Positions 47,062 to 58,028 of a stretch of DNA of 64,000 bases are shown in pieces. The translations under genes and the position numbers were made by a program. The stretch comes from Gloeocapsa sp. PCC 73106. GTDB taxonomy: Bacteria; Cyanobacteriota; Cyanobacteriia; Cyanobacteriales; Gloeocapsaceae. Numbering within the stretch: the stretch's first letter is position 1; each line of letters opens with the position of its first letter. Under the pieces are notes generated by a model that ran no database searches, was not told the origin of the DNA, and saw only the letters and a program-made list of their open reading frames with translations. The stretch covers positions 1-64,000 of the forward strand of contig NZ_ALVY01000221.1 of NCBI RefSeq assembly GCF_000332035.1. The letters run 5' to 3'.

Positions 47062-47241
47062 ATAGGTAAGTATAAGTACTCACCTGTTTTTTAAATTTAA
47101 CGGAATGTAACGACAAGTACATTAGTCATAATTTTTTCTTAAGATTCTCCGATTAATGGAGATTGTTTACTCCTTTTATGTTTCTTGTGATTTACCCTAG
47201 TCAGACATAAGATTAAGGTGATAAATTTGACGAGAAAAGCT

Positions 47242-48051
47242 ATGAATAATGTGACTTCCAACGCCAAAGTTTTTGAACTCGAAGAGACAGTAAAAAGCTG
47301 GGATAATGATTATTATCAGCCTGTAGCTGAATATTACTACGACCAAGCTATTCCCACTATGTTGAAACTAATGGGAGTTCAACCAGGATCAAAGGTACTA
47401 GATGCAGGTTGTGGACCTGGTGTTCACAGTATTCGAATTGCTAAACAAAATTGTCAAGTAATGGCTATTGACTTTTCGAAAACGATGCTTCAAAATGCCA
47501 AGCAACGCGTCGAAAAAGCCGGTTTTAGCACTGCAGTTGAGTTTCAACAAGAAGATTTAACTGCTCTTAGCTTTCCAGATGCGTCATTTCAGTATGTATT
47601 TTCTTGGGGGGTGATTATTCATATTCAAGAGATAGAAAAAGCTCTCAATGAGCTCACAAGAATAGTAGATACTAATGGTAAATTAGCCCTTTATGTAACG
47701 AATAACAACGCTCTAGATCATCTGGTAGAAAAAATAGCTAAATTTTGTCTGCGTCAACCAATATTACGTAAGCAAAAATTATCTATAGGCGAGGGAACTT
47801 GGTATGATTTTAATGGCGAAAAACTCTGGGTTTGGCAATTTGATACAAACTTTTTGACTCAATATATCGAAGCAAGAGGTTTTCGCAAAACTCATCATAT
47901 CATTGGTGAATTTACAGAAAATCAAAGACGCGTCCAGGGAATATTCAGAAAATTTTTGTTGCAACTCAATAATTTTTGCTATGCTTTAAAAGTGCATCCT
48001 TCTATCGCTAGTACTAATTTACTGATTTTTGAAAAGCTAGATGTCAAGTAG
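47242..48051 (+). CDS. Class I SAM-dependent methyltransferase
   Basis: The protein (about 269 aa) has motif I VLDAGCGPGVHSIRIAKQ, the acidic tip of strand 2 (AIDFSKTML), motif III-like VFSWGVIIHIQEIEKALNEL, and a C-terminal Y-W-rich part, GEGTWYDFNGEKLWVWQFDT. It resembles the UbiE/Coq5 type fold used in small-molecule methylation. I start at ATG 47242; the frame itself opens with GTG 47218. Substrate unknown. It stands alone upstream of pcrA. Confidence 0.85.
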   Translation: MNNVTSNAKVFELEETVKSWDNDYYQPVAEYYYDQAIPTMLKLMGVQPGSKVLDAGCGPGVHSIRIAKQNCQVMAIDFSKTMLQNAKQRVEKAGFSTAVEFQQEDLTALSFPDASFQYVFSWGVIIHIQEIEKALNELTRIVDTNGKLALYVTNNNALDHLVEKIAKFCLRQPILRKQKLSIGEGTWYDFNGEKLWVWQFDTNFLTQYIEARGFRKTHHIIGEFTENQRRVQGIFRKFLLQLNNFCYALKVHPSIASTNLLIFEKLDVK

Positions 48052-48156
48052 TCAAACTTGCTTCATGGGCAATCATTGGCAAGTTCACAAACCTCGACTA
48101 TAGCGGCAGTTTAGTTGAGGTGCTTTATTGTATTGCCACAAGTAAATTAACGTATT

Positions 48157-50448
48157 ATGCAAAGTATTTATAGCCATCTTAATCCTTCTCAGAGTCTTGC
48201 TGTGAAACACTTTTGCGGACCTTTGCTCGTAGTAGCAGGAGCCGGATCTGGTAAAACACGGGCTTTAACTTATAGAATCGCTCATTTAATCGAAGAATGT
48301 CGAGTAAATCCAGAAAATATTTTAGCCGTTACTTTTACCAATAAAGCAGCTAGAGAGATGAAAGAGCGAATCGAAAATATCTTTGCTCAACAACAAGCTC
48401 AACGAACTCAGGGACAACGTTTAGAACTTTTACCAGAAGCTTTGCAAAAAACAATCAGATCCAAGGTGTATCAAACTACTACTAAACCCTTGTGGATCGG
48501 CACTTTTCATAGTACTTTAGCTCGGATTCTTCGCTACGATATTGATAAATACCAAGATGAAAAAGGAAGAAAATGGCAGAAAAACTTTTCTATATTTGAC
48601 GAATCAGATGTACAGCAGTTAATTAAAAAAATTATTATTAAAAAGTTAAATTTAGACGAAAAGAAGTTTGACAATCGTCAGGTTCGCTCTCAAATAAGTA
48701 ACGCGAAAAATATGGGTATGTCTCCTTGGGATTATGCTAGAGAAAATCCAGATTATAGAGGAAAAGTTATAGCAGATGTCTATGAAATGTATCAAACAGA
48801 ATTAGCGGCTAATAACGCTTTAGATTTTGATGATTTAATTTTAATCCCAGTTAAGTTATTTCAGCAAAATGAATCAATTTTAGGTTATTGGCATAGTCAG
48901 TTTCACCATATCTTAGTAGATGAATATCAGGATACTAATCGCACCCAATATGACCTTATTAGTCTTCTTTCTACTAATGGAGAAACGGATAAAGCTAAAA
49001 TTAACTGGCAAAATAGATCGATTTTTGTAGTAGGTGATGCGGATCAATCGATTTATTCTTTTCGAATGGCGGATTTTACCATTTTGTTGAACTTTCAAGC
49101 TGATTTTGGCGATGGATTACCGGAAGAAGAAACCAAAACAATGGTGAAACTAGAAGAAAACTATCGTTCTCAGGAAAATATCTTAGAAGCTGCTAATCAA
49201 TTGATTGAGCAAAATACCCAAAGAATCGATAAGGTACTAAAAGCTACTAGAGGTGAGGGAGCAAAAATATGCGTTCATAAAGCTAATAATGAACAAAGAG
49301 AAGCTGATTTTGTTATTAATCAAATGACTAAATTAAGACAACAAAATCCTGAGTTGGATTGGGGAGATTTTGCGATTCTCTATCGAATGAATGCTCAATC
49401 TCGACCTTTCGAAGAATTGTTAATCGCTTCAGGAATTCCCTATACAGTGGTGGGAGGAATGAGGTTTTACGATCGCAAAGAAATCAAAGACGCTTTAGCT
49501 TATTTACGTCTCATCACTAATCCAGCTGATACCGTTAGTTTACTCAGAGTTATTAATACACCCAGACGGGGAATCGGTGAAAAAACTCTAGATTCTCTCC
49601 AGCTAGCCGCAACAGAATTAGGAATTCCTCTCTGGCAAATTATAGCAGATGAAACTTCGGTAAATACTCTAGCGGGACGCGCTAGTAAAGCGATCAACGC
49701 ATTTGCGCAAATGATTCTAGAGTATCAACAGCGACTAGATGATCTACCCGCGTCGAAAATCCTTGACGGAATTATGGAAGCATCAAGCTACACTGCAGAC
49801 TTAAGACAACAGGGTACCGCAGAAGCTGATAATCGTTTGGAAAACTTGGCTGAACTCTACAATGCGGTTATGCAGTATCAAAGAGATAATGAAGATAACA
49901 GTCTTCAAGGTTTTCTGGCTAATGCTTCTTTAGCTTCCGATTTAGATAATCTTACTGAAGGTCAACAAGCGGTGTCTTTAATGACTCTACACTCAGCCAA
50001 AGGTTTGGAGTTCACTGTAGTCTTTTTGGTAGGTTTAGAACAGGGTTTGTTTCCCCACAACCGCAGTCTTCAAGATCCACTTAAATTAGAAGAAGAACGT
50101 CGACTATGTTATGTTGGTATTACTAGAGCACGAGAACAACTATTTTTAACCTATACCGAACAACGTAGTCTCTGGGGTACGGTAGAGATAGCTGTACCCT
50201 CTCAATTTTTGGCTGAACTACCTGAAGAGCTAATGACAGGTTTTAATTCCCGTCGTGTTAAGCGTAGTCAACATCAGTCTTCTCAAAATTGGCAAGTAGG
50301 CGATCGCCTGTTTCATCCTCACTTCGGTGAAGGTGTAATTACCCTAATCTTAGGTTCGGGAAAAAACATTAATTTAGCGGTTAAATTTTCAGGTACTAAT
50401 GTCAAGATTATCGATCCAAAATTCGTTAAGCTAGATAGGCTGACATAG
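48157..50448 (+). CDS. pcrA: DNA helicase of the PcrA/UvrD type
   Basis: A superfamily 1 DNA helicase that acts in repair and in clearing proteins and stalled polymerases from DNA. The 763-aa protein has motif Ia/I GAGSGKTRALTYRI, motif II VDEYQDTNRTQ, motif III GDADQSIYSFRM, motif IV-V (LEENYRSQENI, MTLHSAKGLEF) and motif VI YVGITRARE. The C-terminal 60 residues form a PcrA-type KOW/Tudor-like tail. Length and motifs are normal. It lies 105 bases after the methyltransferase gene. Confidence 0.94.
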   Translation: MQSIYSHLNPSQSLAVKHFCGPLLVVAGAGSGKTRALTYRIAHLIEECRVNPENILAVTFTNKAAREMKERIENIFAQQQAQRTQGQRLELLPEALQKTIRSKVYQTTTKPLWIGTFHSTLARILRYDIDKYQDEKGRKWQKNFSIFDESDVQQLIKKIIIKKLNLDEKKFDNRQVRSQISNAKNMGMSPWDYARENPDYRGKVIADVYEMYQTELAANNALDFDDLILIPVKLFQQNESILGYWHSQFHHILVDEYQDTNRTQYDLISLLSTNGETDKAKINWQNRSIFVVGDADQSIYSFRMADFTILLNFQADFGDGLPEEETKTMVKLEENYRSQENILEAANQLIEQNTQRIDKVLKATRGEGAKICVHKANNEQREADFVINQMTKLRQQNPELDWGDFAILYRMNAQSRPFEELLIASGIPYTVVGGMRFYDRKEIKDALAYLRLITNPADTVSLLRVINTPRRGIGEKTLDSLQLAATELGIPLWQIIADETSVNTLAGRASKAINAFAQMILEYQQRLDDLPASKILDGIMEASSYTADLRQQGTAEADNRLENLAELYNAVMQYQRDNEDNSLQGFLANASLASDLDNLTEGQQAVSLMTLHSAKGLEFTVVFLVGLEQGLFPHNRSLQDPLKLEEERRLCYVGITRAREQLFLTYTEQRSLWGTVEIAVPSQFLAELPEELMTGFNSRRVKRSQHQSSQNWQVGDRLFHPHFGEGVITLILGSGKNINLAVKFSGTNVKIIDPKFVKLDRLT

Positions 50449-50466
50449 ATTGAGAAAACTTAAATT

Positions 50467-51546
50467 ATGACTAATCAGCCTCAAAACCCGAAAAGACTCG
50501 ATTTAGACGAGAAGATAGCTATTTTAGTAGCTTTTAGCGCGATAGGGACTGTTTTAGCCTGGGGATTGACTAGAAATGATCAAGTTATCAACGCGACTCT
50601 GTTTAGTCAATCACCCACTCCCGAAACAGCAATAACTCAACCTGAGGAATTACCTAGTAACCAGAGGGAAACAGTAGTAACTGCACCCCGATCATCCCCT
50701 ACCCCGATTCCAGCAGCTATCCCTAGTTCTACACTAGAAATTATTCTTACTCCTATTCCAGCTCCCGTAGCTATACCCACTCCTATTCCAGCTCCCGTAG
50801 CTATACCCATTCCTATTCCAGCTCCCGTAGCTATACCCACTCCTACTCCAACTCCTACCCTAGATATTATTATTACCCCTACCCCAACTCCGGAAGTTGT
50901 ACCCACTCCTACCCCAACTCCGGAAATTGTTATTAGTCCTATGCCAACTCCAATAGTAGGATTTCCAGACCTAACTCAAGATTACTGGGCTTATCCTTTT
51001 ATATCAGCTTTAGCAGCAAAAAAACTGTTTAGCGATCGCGATGGCTTCGATTTTAAACCCAATGAATACATTACCAGAAGCGAATATGCTTTAATTCTTA
51101 CCCAAGCTTTAGCATTAACAGTTAAAGAAGATAAAATAGATTTCCACGATGTAACGAATCAATCCTCAGAAAAAGAAGCGATCGACAGCGCAGTAAGAGC
51201 AAAATTTTTACAAGGTTATCCTGGGGAAATATTTATACCAGATCAGCCTATCTCTAAAATGCAGGTATTATTATCTCTAGTGAGTGGATTAGAATTGCAA
51301 CCAGTAGGAGATCCAGAAACGATACTCTCAGAAAATTTCCAAGATTGGCAAGAGATTCCTGAATACGCCCGCACCGCGATCGCAGCAGCTACTGAATCCG
51401 GTTTAGTAATTAACTATCCTAACTTGAAAATGTTAACACCTAACGCCCAAGCAACTCGTGCTGAAGTAGCTGCTATGATACATCAAGCTTTAGTTATACT
51501 GGAAGAGCAATCTCCCATTGACTCTGAATATATTGTCGCTCCCTAA
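50467..51546 (+). CDS. SLH-domain protein with Pro-rich spacer
   Basis: The 359-aa protein has one N-terminal hydrophobic segment (about 12-32), a Pro-Thr-Ile/Val-rich spacer of repeated units (about 65-160) and a C-terminal half with S-layer homology motifs ([39 protein letters not shown], then a second and third, weaker copies). SLH domains bind peptidoglycan-linked polymers, so it likely bridges the inner membrane to the wall. It is 19 bases after pcrA and 35 bases before ispH. Confidence 0.85.
   Translation: MTNQPQNPKRLDLDEKIAILVAFSAIGTVLAWGLTRNDQVINATLFSQSPTPETAITQPEELPSNQRETVVTAPRSSPTPIPAAIPSSTLEIILTPIPAPVAIPTPIPAPVAIPIPIPAPVAIPTPTPTPTLDIIITPTPTPEVVPTPTPTPEIVISPMPTPIVGFPDLTQDYWAYPFISALAAKKLFSDRDGFDFKPNEYITRSEYALILTQALALTVKEDKIDFHDVTNQSSEKEAIDSAVRAKFLQGYPGEIFIPDQPISKMQVLLSLVSGLELQPVGDPETILSENFQDWQEIPEYARTAIAAATESGLVINYPNLKMLTPNAQATRAEVAAMIHQALVILEEQSPIDSEYIVAP
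50751..50840 (+). repeat. Three 30-base tandem repeats in the SLH gene
   Basis: Three near-identical copies of a 30-base unit (TCCTATTCCAGCTCCCGTAG, plus CTATACCCAC) encode [10 protein letters not shown] repeats. The following PTPTPT-type units are diverged copies. Such repeats change in number by slippage. Confidence 0.9.
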
Positions 51547-51581
51547 TTTATAATAATTGGGACTTATTACTATCTAAAATA

Positions 51582-52775
51582 ATGGATACAAAAGCTTTTA
51601 AACGTTCACTACAACAATCAGAAAACTATCACCGTCGCGGTTTTGGTCATGGGGCGGAAGTAAATGGGGTTCTCAATCAAGAATATCAAAGCAGTCTTAT
51701 TCAAGAAATTCGCGATCGCAACTTTTCCCTCACCAGAGGCAATGTTACCATCCTCTTGGCCCAAGCATTTGGCTTTTGTTGGGGAGTAGAACGCGCTGTA
51801 GCCATGGCTTACGAGACTCGTCAGCACTTCCCTCAAGAACGTCTTTGGATTACTAATGAAATTATTCATAATCCATCGGTCAACCAACGCCTGAAGGAAA
51901 TGCAAGTAAAGTTTATTGAAGTAAAAGCAGGAGAAAAAGACTTTTCCGTAGTAGAGTCGGGAGATGTAGTCATTTTACCCGCTTTTGGCGCTAGCATCGC
52001 TGAAATGCAAACACTCAACGACAAGGGTTGTACCATCGTAGATACCACCTGTCCGTGGGTAGCCAAAGTTTGGAATTCCGTAGAAAAACACAAAAAAAAG
52101 GACTATACCTCCATCATTCACGGAAAATATAATCACGAAGAAACCATCGCAACGAGTTCCTTCGCTGATAAATATCTGATTGTTCTAAATTTAGAAGAAG
52201 CAGAATACGTAGCCAACTATATACTCAAAGGAGGAGTAAAGAGCGAATTTTTAGCTCATTTTGCCCAAGCTTGTTCTGATGGCTTCGATCCAGACAAAGA
52301 TTTAGTAAGAATTGGGATCGCTAATCAAACCACCATGCTTAAAAGCGAAACCGAACAGATAGGAAAACTGTTTGAGCATACTATCCTCAAAAAATACGGA
52401 CCGATAAAACTAAACGAACACTTTATGAGTTTTAACACCATTTGTGACGCCACTCAAGAACGTCAAGATGCCATGTTTGAACTAGTAAAAACAGAACTGT
52501 CCCTAATGGTAGTCATCGGCGGGTTTAACTCTTCTAACACCACCCATCTGCAAGAAATAGCCCAAGCCAAGGGAATACCCTCCTATCATATAGACAGTAG
52601 CGATCGCATAGGTCCAGGCAATCGTGTTGAACACAAACCCTTAGGAAAAGAACTAGAAATTACCGAAAACTGGCTAAAGGAAGGAGAAATAGTCGTGGGG
52701 ATCACCTCAGGCGCATCCACCCCTGATAAAGTAGTCGCCGACGTTATCGAGAAAATTTTCAACCTCAAAAACTAG
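51582..52775 (+). CDS. ispH: 4-hydroxy-3-methylbut-2-enyl diphosphate reductase
   Basis: IspH makes IPP and DMAPP in the last step of the MEP pathway, which feeds carotenoid and chlorophyll side chains. The 397-aa protein is the long cyanobacterial/plant type. The [4Fe-4S] Cys residues are visible in [21 protein letters not shown] and [12 protein letters not shown] 51-base copy of its 3' end lies just downstream. Single transcription unit. Confidence 0.96.
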   Translation: MDTKAFKRSLQQSENYHRRGFGHGAEVNGVLNQEYQSSLIQEIRDRNFSLTRGNVTILLAQAFGFCWGVERAVAMAYETRQHFPQERLWITNEIIHNPSVNQRLKEMQVKFIEVKAGEKDFSVVESGDVVILPAFGASIAEMQTLNDKGCTIVDTTCPWVAKVWNSVEKHKKKDYTSIIHGKYNHEETIATSSFADKYLIVLNLEEAEYVANYILKGGVKSEFLAHFAQACSDGFDPDKDLVRIGIANQTTMLKSETEQIGKLFEHTILKKYGPIKLNEHFMSFNTICDATQERQDAMFELVKTELSLMVVIGGFNSSNTTHLQEIAQAKGIPSYHIDSSDRIGPGNRVEHKPLGKELEITENWLKEGEIVVGITSGASTPDKVVADVIEKIFNLKN

Positions 52776-52854
52776 TACAGGTTAATACTTCCGAATTGCG
52801 AAAGTCGCCGACGTTATCGAGAAAATTTTCAGCCTCAAAAGCTAGTACAGGTTA
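52734..52854 (+). repeat. Direct duplication of the ispH 3' end
   Basis: The 51 bases at 52734-52784 (the last 14 codons of ispH, its stop and 9 bases beyond) recur at 52804-52854 with only two mismatches. The offset is 70 bases. The second copy has no start and lies before dnaK. It is a recent tandem duplication. Confidence 0.95.
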
Positions 52855-52921
52855 CCACCGATGGGAATAGGGAAATTATAATAAAATAGAGCTATTTAGC
52901 ATACTGGAGACAAAATCGGGC

Positions 52922-55186
52922 ATGGGTAGAGTAGTCGGCATAGACTTAGGAACAACTAACTCCGTGGTAGCTGTGATGGAAGGTGGCAAACCAGTAGTAA
53001 TAGCTAACTCAGAAGGAATGCGAACCACACCATCAGTGACGGGATTTAACAAAGACGGAGAACTAGTCGTGGGACAACTAGCGCGCAGACAAGCCGTGCT
53101 CAACCCCGAAAATACATTTTATGGCGTCAAACGTTTTATTGGTCGTCAGTATGCAGAACTACAAACAGAATCTAAACGAATACCCTACACCATTCGTCGC
53201 GACGAAATAGGCAACATTAAAATCAGATGTCCCCGTCTGAAAAAAGAATTCGCCCCAGAAGAAATTTCAGCGATGATTCTGCGCAAACTAGCAGAAGAAG
53301 CAAGTCGCTATCTAGGAGAACCGGTAACAGGAGCAGTAATTACCGTACCCGCCTATTTCAACGACTCCCAACGACAAGCCACCAAAGACGCCGGACGCAT
53401 AGCGGGCTTAGAAGTATTGAGAATTATCAATGAACCCACAGCAGCGTCCCTAGCTTATGGTTTAGAAAAAAGAAAAAGTGAAACAATCCTCGTTTTTGAC
53501 CTGGGAGGAGGAACCTTTGACGTATCGATCCTAGACGTAGGAGAGGGAGTATTTGAAGTAAAAGCCACCAGTGGAGATACTCAGCTAGGAGGGAATGATT
53601 TCGATAAAAAAATAGTAGACTGGTTAGCCACAGAATTCCAAGAAAAAGAAGGGGTAGATCTCAGACGCGATCGCCAAGCTTTGCAACGCCTAATGGAAGC
53701 AGCAGAAAAAGCCAAAATCGAACTATCAGGAGTCAGCGTCACCGAAATTAACCTCCCCTTTATCACGGCTACCCCAGACGGACCCAAACACATTGAAACC
53801 CAACTCAGTCGCGCCAAATTTGAAGAACTCTGCGGTGATCTAGTTAGTCGCTTGCGTCGTCCCATCAAACGCGCCTTTTACGACGCTAACCTCACCCCTG
53901 CCCAAATAGACGAAGTCGTCCTAGTGGGGGGGGCTACGCGTATGCCCATGGTTAAAGAACTAGTACGCAGCTACATCAATCTAGAACCCAACGAAAACGT
54001 CAACCCCGATGAAGTAGTAGCCGTCGGCGCTGCCATTCAATCAGGTATTCTCGTAGGAGAAGTCAAAGACATCCTGCTGTTAGACGTTACCCCCCTGTCT
54101 CTAGGGATCGAAACAATTGGGGGATTAATGAAAAAATTAATTCCGCGCAACACAACCATCCCCGTCAGACGCTCCGACAGTTTTTCTACCTCAGAAAATA
54201 ATCAAACCATGGTAGAAATACAAGTACTACAAGGAGAGCGGGAAATGGCATTGGGCAATAAATCCCTGGGTAAATTTCGCCTAACCGGTATACCCCCTGC
54301 ACCTAGAGGAATGCCCCAAGTACAGGTATCTTTTGACATAGACGCCAACGGTATTTTACAAGTAACCGCAGTTGATAAAACCACCGGCAGACAGCAGAGT
54401 TTAATCATTCAAGGGACCTCCACTCTCAGCGAAATCGAAGTGAATCGCATGATTACCGAAGCCGCTCAATTCGCCAACGAAGACCGAGAACGTAGAGAAA
54501 GAGTAGAAAAACGAAATCGCGCTAAAACCCTCACAGATCAAGCTCAGCGCAAACTCAAAGAGGTCGCCCTTGACTACGGGAGCCAGTTCGCCAATTACTA
54601 TCGTCGTCGCATAGACTCCCTCTGTCAAGTGATACTAGATAGTCTGGAAAAAGGCGATGAAGTAGCCTTAGATCGAGCTCAAGCCGATCTTCAAGACGCC
54701 CTCTACGAACTAAATCGAGAAATAAGACTGCAATATGAGTCGGAAGAAGATGAAGGCTTTTTTGCCTCCCTACGTCGCACTTTTAGCGGTGACGATGATG
54801 ACGACAAATATTACTCCTCTCGAGACTACAATCGGGATGATTATCGCTCACCCAAACCTCAAGATAACTATCCCTCTCGCAGTTATCAAAAAGATAATCG
54901 GGATGACTATCGCAGTTACCAAAATAATAATACCCAGAAAGATAATCAAGATGATTATCCCTCTCGCAATTATCAAAGAGATAACCGGGATGACTATCGC
55001 AGTTACCAAAATAATAATACCCAGAGAGATAATCGGGATGACTATGAACCCAGAAAATCCTCAGATTCGAAGGCTAGACCGAGAAATTACCCCCCTCAAT
55101 CCAACCCACGCTACAATGACCGCGGTCGCTCCGGAAATATTCCCTATGAAAATGATTGGGATGAAGAGGATGACGAATGGTTTTAA
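52922..55186 (+). CDS. dnaK: Hsp70 chaperone DnaK with a repetitive acidic/basic tail
   Basis: The 754-aa protein has [35 protein letters not shown] (as [10 protein letters not shown]), the substrate domain and an arginine- and glutamate-rich lid. About 120 residues of tail follow (from about 625), with repeats of [13 protein letters not shown], poor in hydrophobic residues and unlike the EEVD or short ends of other DnaK proteins; cyanobacterial DnaK1 has a comparable long tail. It precedes dnaJ by 48 bases, forming a chaperone pair. No heat-shock operator is visible. Confidence 0.95.
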   Translation: MGRVVGIDLGTTNSVVAVMEGGKPVVIANSEGMRTTPSVTGFNKDGELVVGQLARRQAVLNPENTFYGVKRFIGRQYAELQTESKRIPYTIRRDEIGNIKIRCPRLKKEFAPEEISAMILRKLAEEASRYLGEPVTGAVITVPAYFNDSQRQATKDAGRIAGLEVLRIINEPTAASLAYGLEKRKSETILVFDLGGGTFDVSILDVGEGVFEVKATSGDTQLGGNDFDKKIVDWLATEFQEKEGVDLRRDRQALQRLMEAAEKAKIELSGVSVTEINLPFITATPDGPKHIETQLSRAKFEELCGDLVSRLRRPIKRAFYDANLTPAQIDEVVLVGGATRMPMVKELVRSYINLEPNENVNPDEVVAVGAAIQSGILVGEVKDILLLDVTPLSLGIETIGGLMKKLIPRNTTIPVRRSDSFSTSENNQTMVEIQVLQGEREMALGNKSLGKFRLTGIPPAPRGMPQVQVSFDIDANGILQVTAVDKTTGRQQSLIIQGTSTLSEIEVNRMITEAAQFANEDRERRERVEKRNRAKTLTDQAQRKLKEVALDYGSQFANYYRRRIDSLCQVILDSLEKGDEVALDRAQADLQDALYELNREIRLQYESEEDEGFFASLRRTFSGDDDDDKYYSSRDYNRDDYRSPKPQDNYPSRSYQKDNRDDYRSYQNNNTQKDNQDDYPSRNYQRDNRDDYRSYQNNNTQRDNRDDYEPRKSSDSKARPRNYPPQSNPRYNDRGRSGNIPYENDWDEEDDEWF
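54861..55034 (+). repeat. Two 87-base repeats in the dnaK tail
   Basis: Two copies of an 87-base unit, starting near 54861 and 54948, encode 29-residue repeats ([20 protein letters not shown] type). They differ by a few bases. The copies probably arose by slippage. Confidence 0.85.
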
Positions 55187-55234
55187 AATTACCGTAATAG
55201 ATCCACAAGAAATAACTAGTTAATTTAACTATAT

Positions 55235-56155
55235 ATGCAAAATCGTAATTATTACGCCATACTAGGGGTTCCTAGCAACGCTACTCAGGAAGAAATAAAA
55301 AAAGCATTTCGCCAACTAGCGCGACAATATCATCCTGATGTTAATCCCAATAACAAAGCATCAGAAGAAAAATTTAAATACATCAACGAAGCCTACGACG
55401 TTCTATACGACGAAGAAAAAAGGAAAACCTACGACGCTCAAAATAACTATAGCAGTCGCTTCCGTAGTTCTAAAAATGGCGCCCAACGCAATGCAAGCGT
55501 AGTGGAGAAAATTAAACAAAGAAGGTCAGCTTTTAGTAGTGTATCCAAGGACGAGAGGGAAAGAATTAGGTCTCAAGCCACCACTGCCTATCGCCCAGGT
55601 ACCACCAAGTCAGTAAAAGAATCCATAGCACCCGGAAATAGTCCTAAAAATATCGAGGCGAGATTAACCTTACCCCTGGAAAAAGCTTACCAAGGGGGTA
55701 AAGAGCGAATTCGTCTCGAAGATGGGCGATCGCTAGAAATCGATATGCCGCCAGCTATACTTGATGGTCAGAAAATTAGACTAAAAGGTCAAGGGCTTAA
55801 TGGAGGGGATTTATATTTAGAAATAAGCATCGCCCCCCACCGTTGGTTTTCCTTGCTCAATTACGATATCTACTGTGAAGTACCCATCACTCCTAGCGAA
55901 GCAGTACTCGGAGGAGCGATCGAAGTACTCACCATCGATGGACTAGTGAAAATGAACGTACCCCAAGGCATACACTCGGGTCAACTTTTGCGTCTAGCCA
56001 ATAAGGGATATCCCGATTCCCAAGGTAACCGAGGCGATCAGTTAGTAGAACTTAAAATAGTCGTTCCTAAAGAAATTAGCGAGGAAGAAAAAAATCTCTA
56101 CCAGAAGTTGAAAGAGATCGAAACATTCAATCCGCGTCAACACCTATTTAATTAA
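55235..56155 (+). CDS. dnaJ: DnaJ-type cochaperone without zinc-finger domain
   Basis: The 306-aa Hsp40 has a J domain (residues about 1-70; HPD in QYHPDVNP) and two C-terminal substrate-binding domains, with no Cys-rich zinc finger: the CbpA/DjlA-like, type II layout. A basic linker (about 75-145) stands between. It is 48 bases after dnaK and 11 bases before ribD, so it likely works with this DnaK. Length is normal. Confidence 0.92.
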   Translation: MQNRNYYAILGVPSNATQEEIKKAFRQLARQYHPDVNPNNKASEEKFKYINEAYDVLYDEEKRKTYDAQNNYSSRFRSSKNGAQRNASVVEKIKQRRSAFSSVSKDERERIRSQATTAYRPGTTKSVKESIAPGNSPKNIEARLTLPLEKAYQGGKERIRLEDGRSLEIDMPPAILDGQKIRLKGQGLNGGDLYLEISIAPHRWFSLLNYDIYCEVPITPSEAVLGGAIEVLTIDGLVKMNVPQGIHSGQLLRLANKGYPDSQGNRGDQLVELKIVVPKEISEEEKNLYQKLKEIETFNPRQHLFN

Positions 56156-56166
56156 GCACCCATAGC

Positions 56167-57285
56167 ATGAGTTCCTCATCTCTTCCTAATCCTAGATCTT
56201 CTCTTGGTAACGCCTTTGACCGTCAAATGATGCAGCGGGCTTTAGAATTGGCGCGCACCGCTCTAGGCAAAACCGCACCTAACCCTATGGTAGGAGCAGT
56301 AATCGTTCAAGGTGAAAAGATTGTCGGGGAGGGATTTCACCCTGGTGCGGGTCAACCTCACGCCGAAGTTTTTGCTCTCAAACAAGCCGGACCACAAGCA
56401 AAAGGAGCTACAATTTACGTAACCCTTGAACCCTGTAACCACTACGGAAGAACACCACCATGTACCGAAGCTCTTATTAGCATGGAGGTAGCTAGGGTCA
56501 TTGTGGGTATGGTAGATCCAGATCCTCGGGTATCGGGTAAAGGTATCGAAAAATTGCTTGCCGCAGGGATGGAAGTGATAGTTGGGGTGGAAACACAAGC
56601 CTGTCAAGAGTTAAATGAAGGCTTTGTGCATCGGGTTACCCAACATCGTCCTTTTGGCACTTTGAAATACGCCATGACTCTCGATGGTAAGATCGCTACG
56701 ACCACCGGTGATAGCGCTTGGATTACTGGGAAAGACTCCCGGGAGTTCGTCTATCAATTACGCGCAGCTTCTGACGCGGTGATTATCGGTGGTAGCACTC
56801 TGCGCCAGGATAATCCCCATTTAACTACCCACGGTGTCGCCGATCGCTCTCCTTTGCGCGTGGTCATGAGTCGTGGCTTGAATTTACCCCTGGAAGCTAA
56901 TCTCTGGAACATTCAGAGCGCACCTACTTTAGTTTTGACTGAAACTGGCGCTAATCAGGAGATGCAAGCACATTTGAGAGAAAAAGGCGTAGAAATCGTG
57001 GAATTAGAGCCTCTAGAACCCGCTACGGTGATGGAGTATTTTTATCAACGTCAGTTTTGCTCGGTTTTGTGGGAATGTGGACAAAAATTAGCCGCTAGCG
57101 CGATCGCCGCAGGAGCCGTACAAAAAGTCATGGCGTTCATTGCTCCTAAAATTATTGGTGGTTTGAGCGCTCCTTCTCCTGTGGGGGATTTAGGTTTAGT
57201 GGAAATGAAAAATGCTCTGGATCTACAAAGCGTTACCCTGCGTCAATTTACTCACGACTTTTTAATTCAGGGGTATTTACGATAA
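56167..57285 (+). CDS. ribD: Riboflavin biosynthesis deaminase/reductase RibD
   Basis: RibD carries out the deaminase and reductase steps of riboflavin synthesis. The 372-aa protein has the deaminase zinc site (HAEVFALKQAG, PCNHYGRTPPC) in the first 150 residues and the NADPH reductase (DGKIATTTGDSAWITG, IGGSTLRQDNPHLT) in the rest. Its start lies 11 bases after the dnaJ stop, an odd partner for a chaperone operon. All active-site residues are present. Confidence 0.96.
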   Translation: MSSSSLPNPRSSLGNAFDRQMMQRALELARTALGKTAPNPMVGAVIVQGEKIVGEGFHPGAGQPHAEVFALKQAGPQAKGATIYVTLEPCNHYGRTPPCTEALISMEVARVIVGMVDPDPRVSGKGIEKLLAAGMEVIVGVETQACQELNEGFVHRVTQHRPFGTLKYAMTLDGKIATTTGDSAWITGKDSREFVYQLRAASDAVIIGGSTLRQDNPHLTTHGVADRSPLRVVMSRGLNLPLEANLWNIQSAPTLVLTETGANQEMQAHLREKGVEIVELEPLEPATVMEYFYQRQFCSVLWECGQKLAASAIAAGAVQKVMAFIAPKIIGGLSAPSPVGDLGLVEMKNALDLQSVTLRQFTHDFLIQGYLR

Positions 57286-57316
57286 AATACTATCGGCATT
57301 AAGTATATAATATTAA

Positions 57317-57347
57317 GAAATCTATAAAACTGAGTTCTATAGATTTC
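57317..57347. terminator. Hairpin between ribD and the PEP-CTERM gene
   Basis: GAAATCTATA and TATAGATTTC form a perfect 10-base stem with an 11-base loop. It lies between two convergent genes and may stop transcription in both directions, although no T-run follows. Confidence 0.5.
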
Positions 57348-57389
57348 ATGGTTATTCAAATCTTGTTTAGCGAGAATGCATCAGAGCTA

Positions 57390-58028
57390 TTACTCGCTTT
57401 TTTGTTGGCGTGCTTTTTTCATTAAAGGCATAGAAGCTAAAGCCAAGCCTGTACCCAGAATGGTTAAAGGCTCGGGAACAACTTCGAACTCCGCGCTTCT
57501 GAGACGGAATATATCACCGTTACCAGTTGGTGTAAAGACAAATACATTACCAGAATCTGATCCGAAACTAGAACCTGGTACTACAGTAGGACTAGTCGCA
57601 CCGGGAACGTTAACACTACCTTCTGATCCAGCATCAACAATCAAACTAATGTCACGGTTCTGAGAGAGGGTAGAAAGTCCAGCAAAGGTTACATTGACCA
57701 GTCTGTACTGTTGTACACCAGGAAAGTTTAGCTCAATAGCTTCTTGATTTCTAAAGCTTCTACCAGTAGCTTGACCACCAGGGTTTCCAGCAACGCCAAT
57801 CCCATTGAAATTGATGTCGAACGTTCCCACCTCAAGGTCGGGAAGATCTTTGAAAGCGCTTACAGTCAAATTAGGACCAACAGGATTAGGGCTAAAGACT
57901 TGTGGACTGGTAAGAGTACCTCTAGGAGAATTGAAATTGTAAGTAAAGGTTGCTGCTTCTGCAGATACAGATCCAAAAGCTAATAAGCTTGCGCTGGCTG
58001 TTAAAACTGCTAGAGAAATATTTTTCAT
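57390..58028 (-). CDS. PEP-CTERM sorted exported protein
   Basis: This 212-aa protein has a signal peptide (KNISLAVLTASASLLAFGSV, Ala-x-Ala cut near VSAEA) and a C-terminal sorting tag, VPEPLTILGTGLALASMPLM, followed by basic KKARQQ: the PEP-CTERM signal processed by exosortase/EpsH. The middle is a beta-rich domain without Cys. I start at ATG 58028, since the frame to 58064 adds an unlikely polar leader. It is probably an outer-layer or biofilm protein. No exosortase gene is in the window. Confidence 0.9.
   Translation of the reverse strand: MKNISLAVLTASASLLAFGSVSAEAATFTYNFNSPRGTLTSPQVFSPNPVGPNLTVSAFKDLPDLEVGTFDINFNGIGVAGNPGGQATGRSFRNQEAIELNFPGVQQYRLVNVTFAGLSTLSQNRDISLIVDAGSEGSVNVPGATSPTVVPGSSFGSDSGNVFVFTPTGNGDIFRLRSAEFEVVPEPLTILGTGLALASMPLMKKARQQKSE

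Noticed and set aside
50751-50905. CRISPR-like array
   Set aside because: The repeats are contiguous, without unique spacers, and encode the Pro-rich part of an SLH protein.
54735-55223. Plus-strand 162-aa open frame over the dnaK tail
   Set aside because: It is the out-of-frame reading of the repetitive tail of dnaK; its amino-acid composition (I, K, M, T) is an artefact of the repeats.
57376-57663. 95-aa plus-strand frame
   Set aside because: It is antisense to the PEP-CTERM gene, whose signal peptide and sorting tag are clear.
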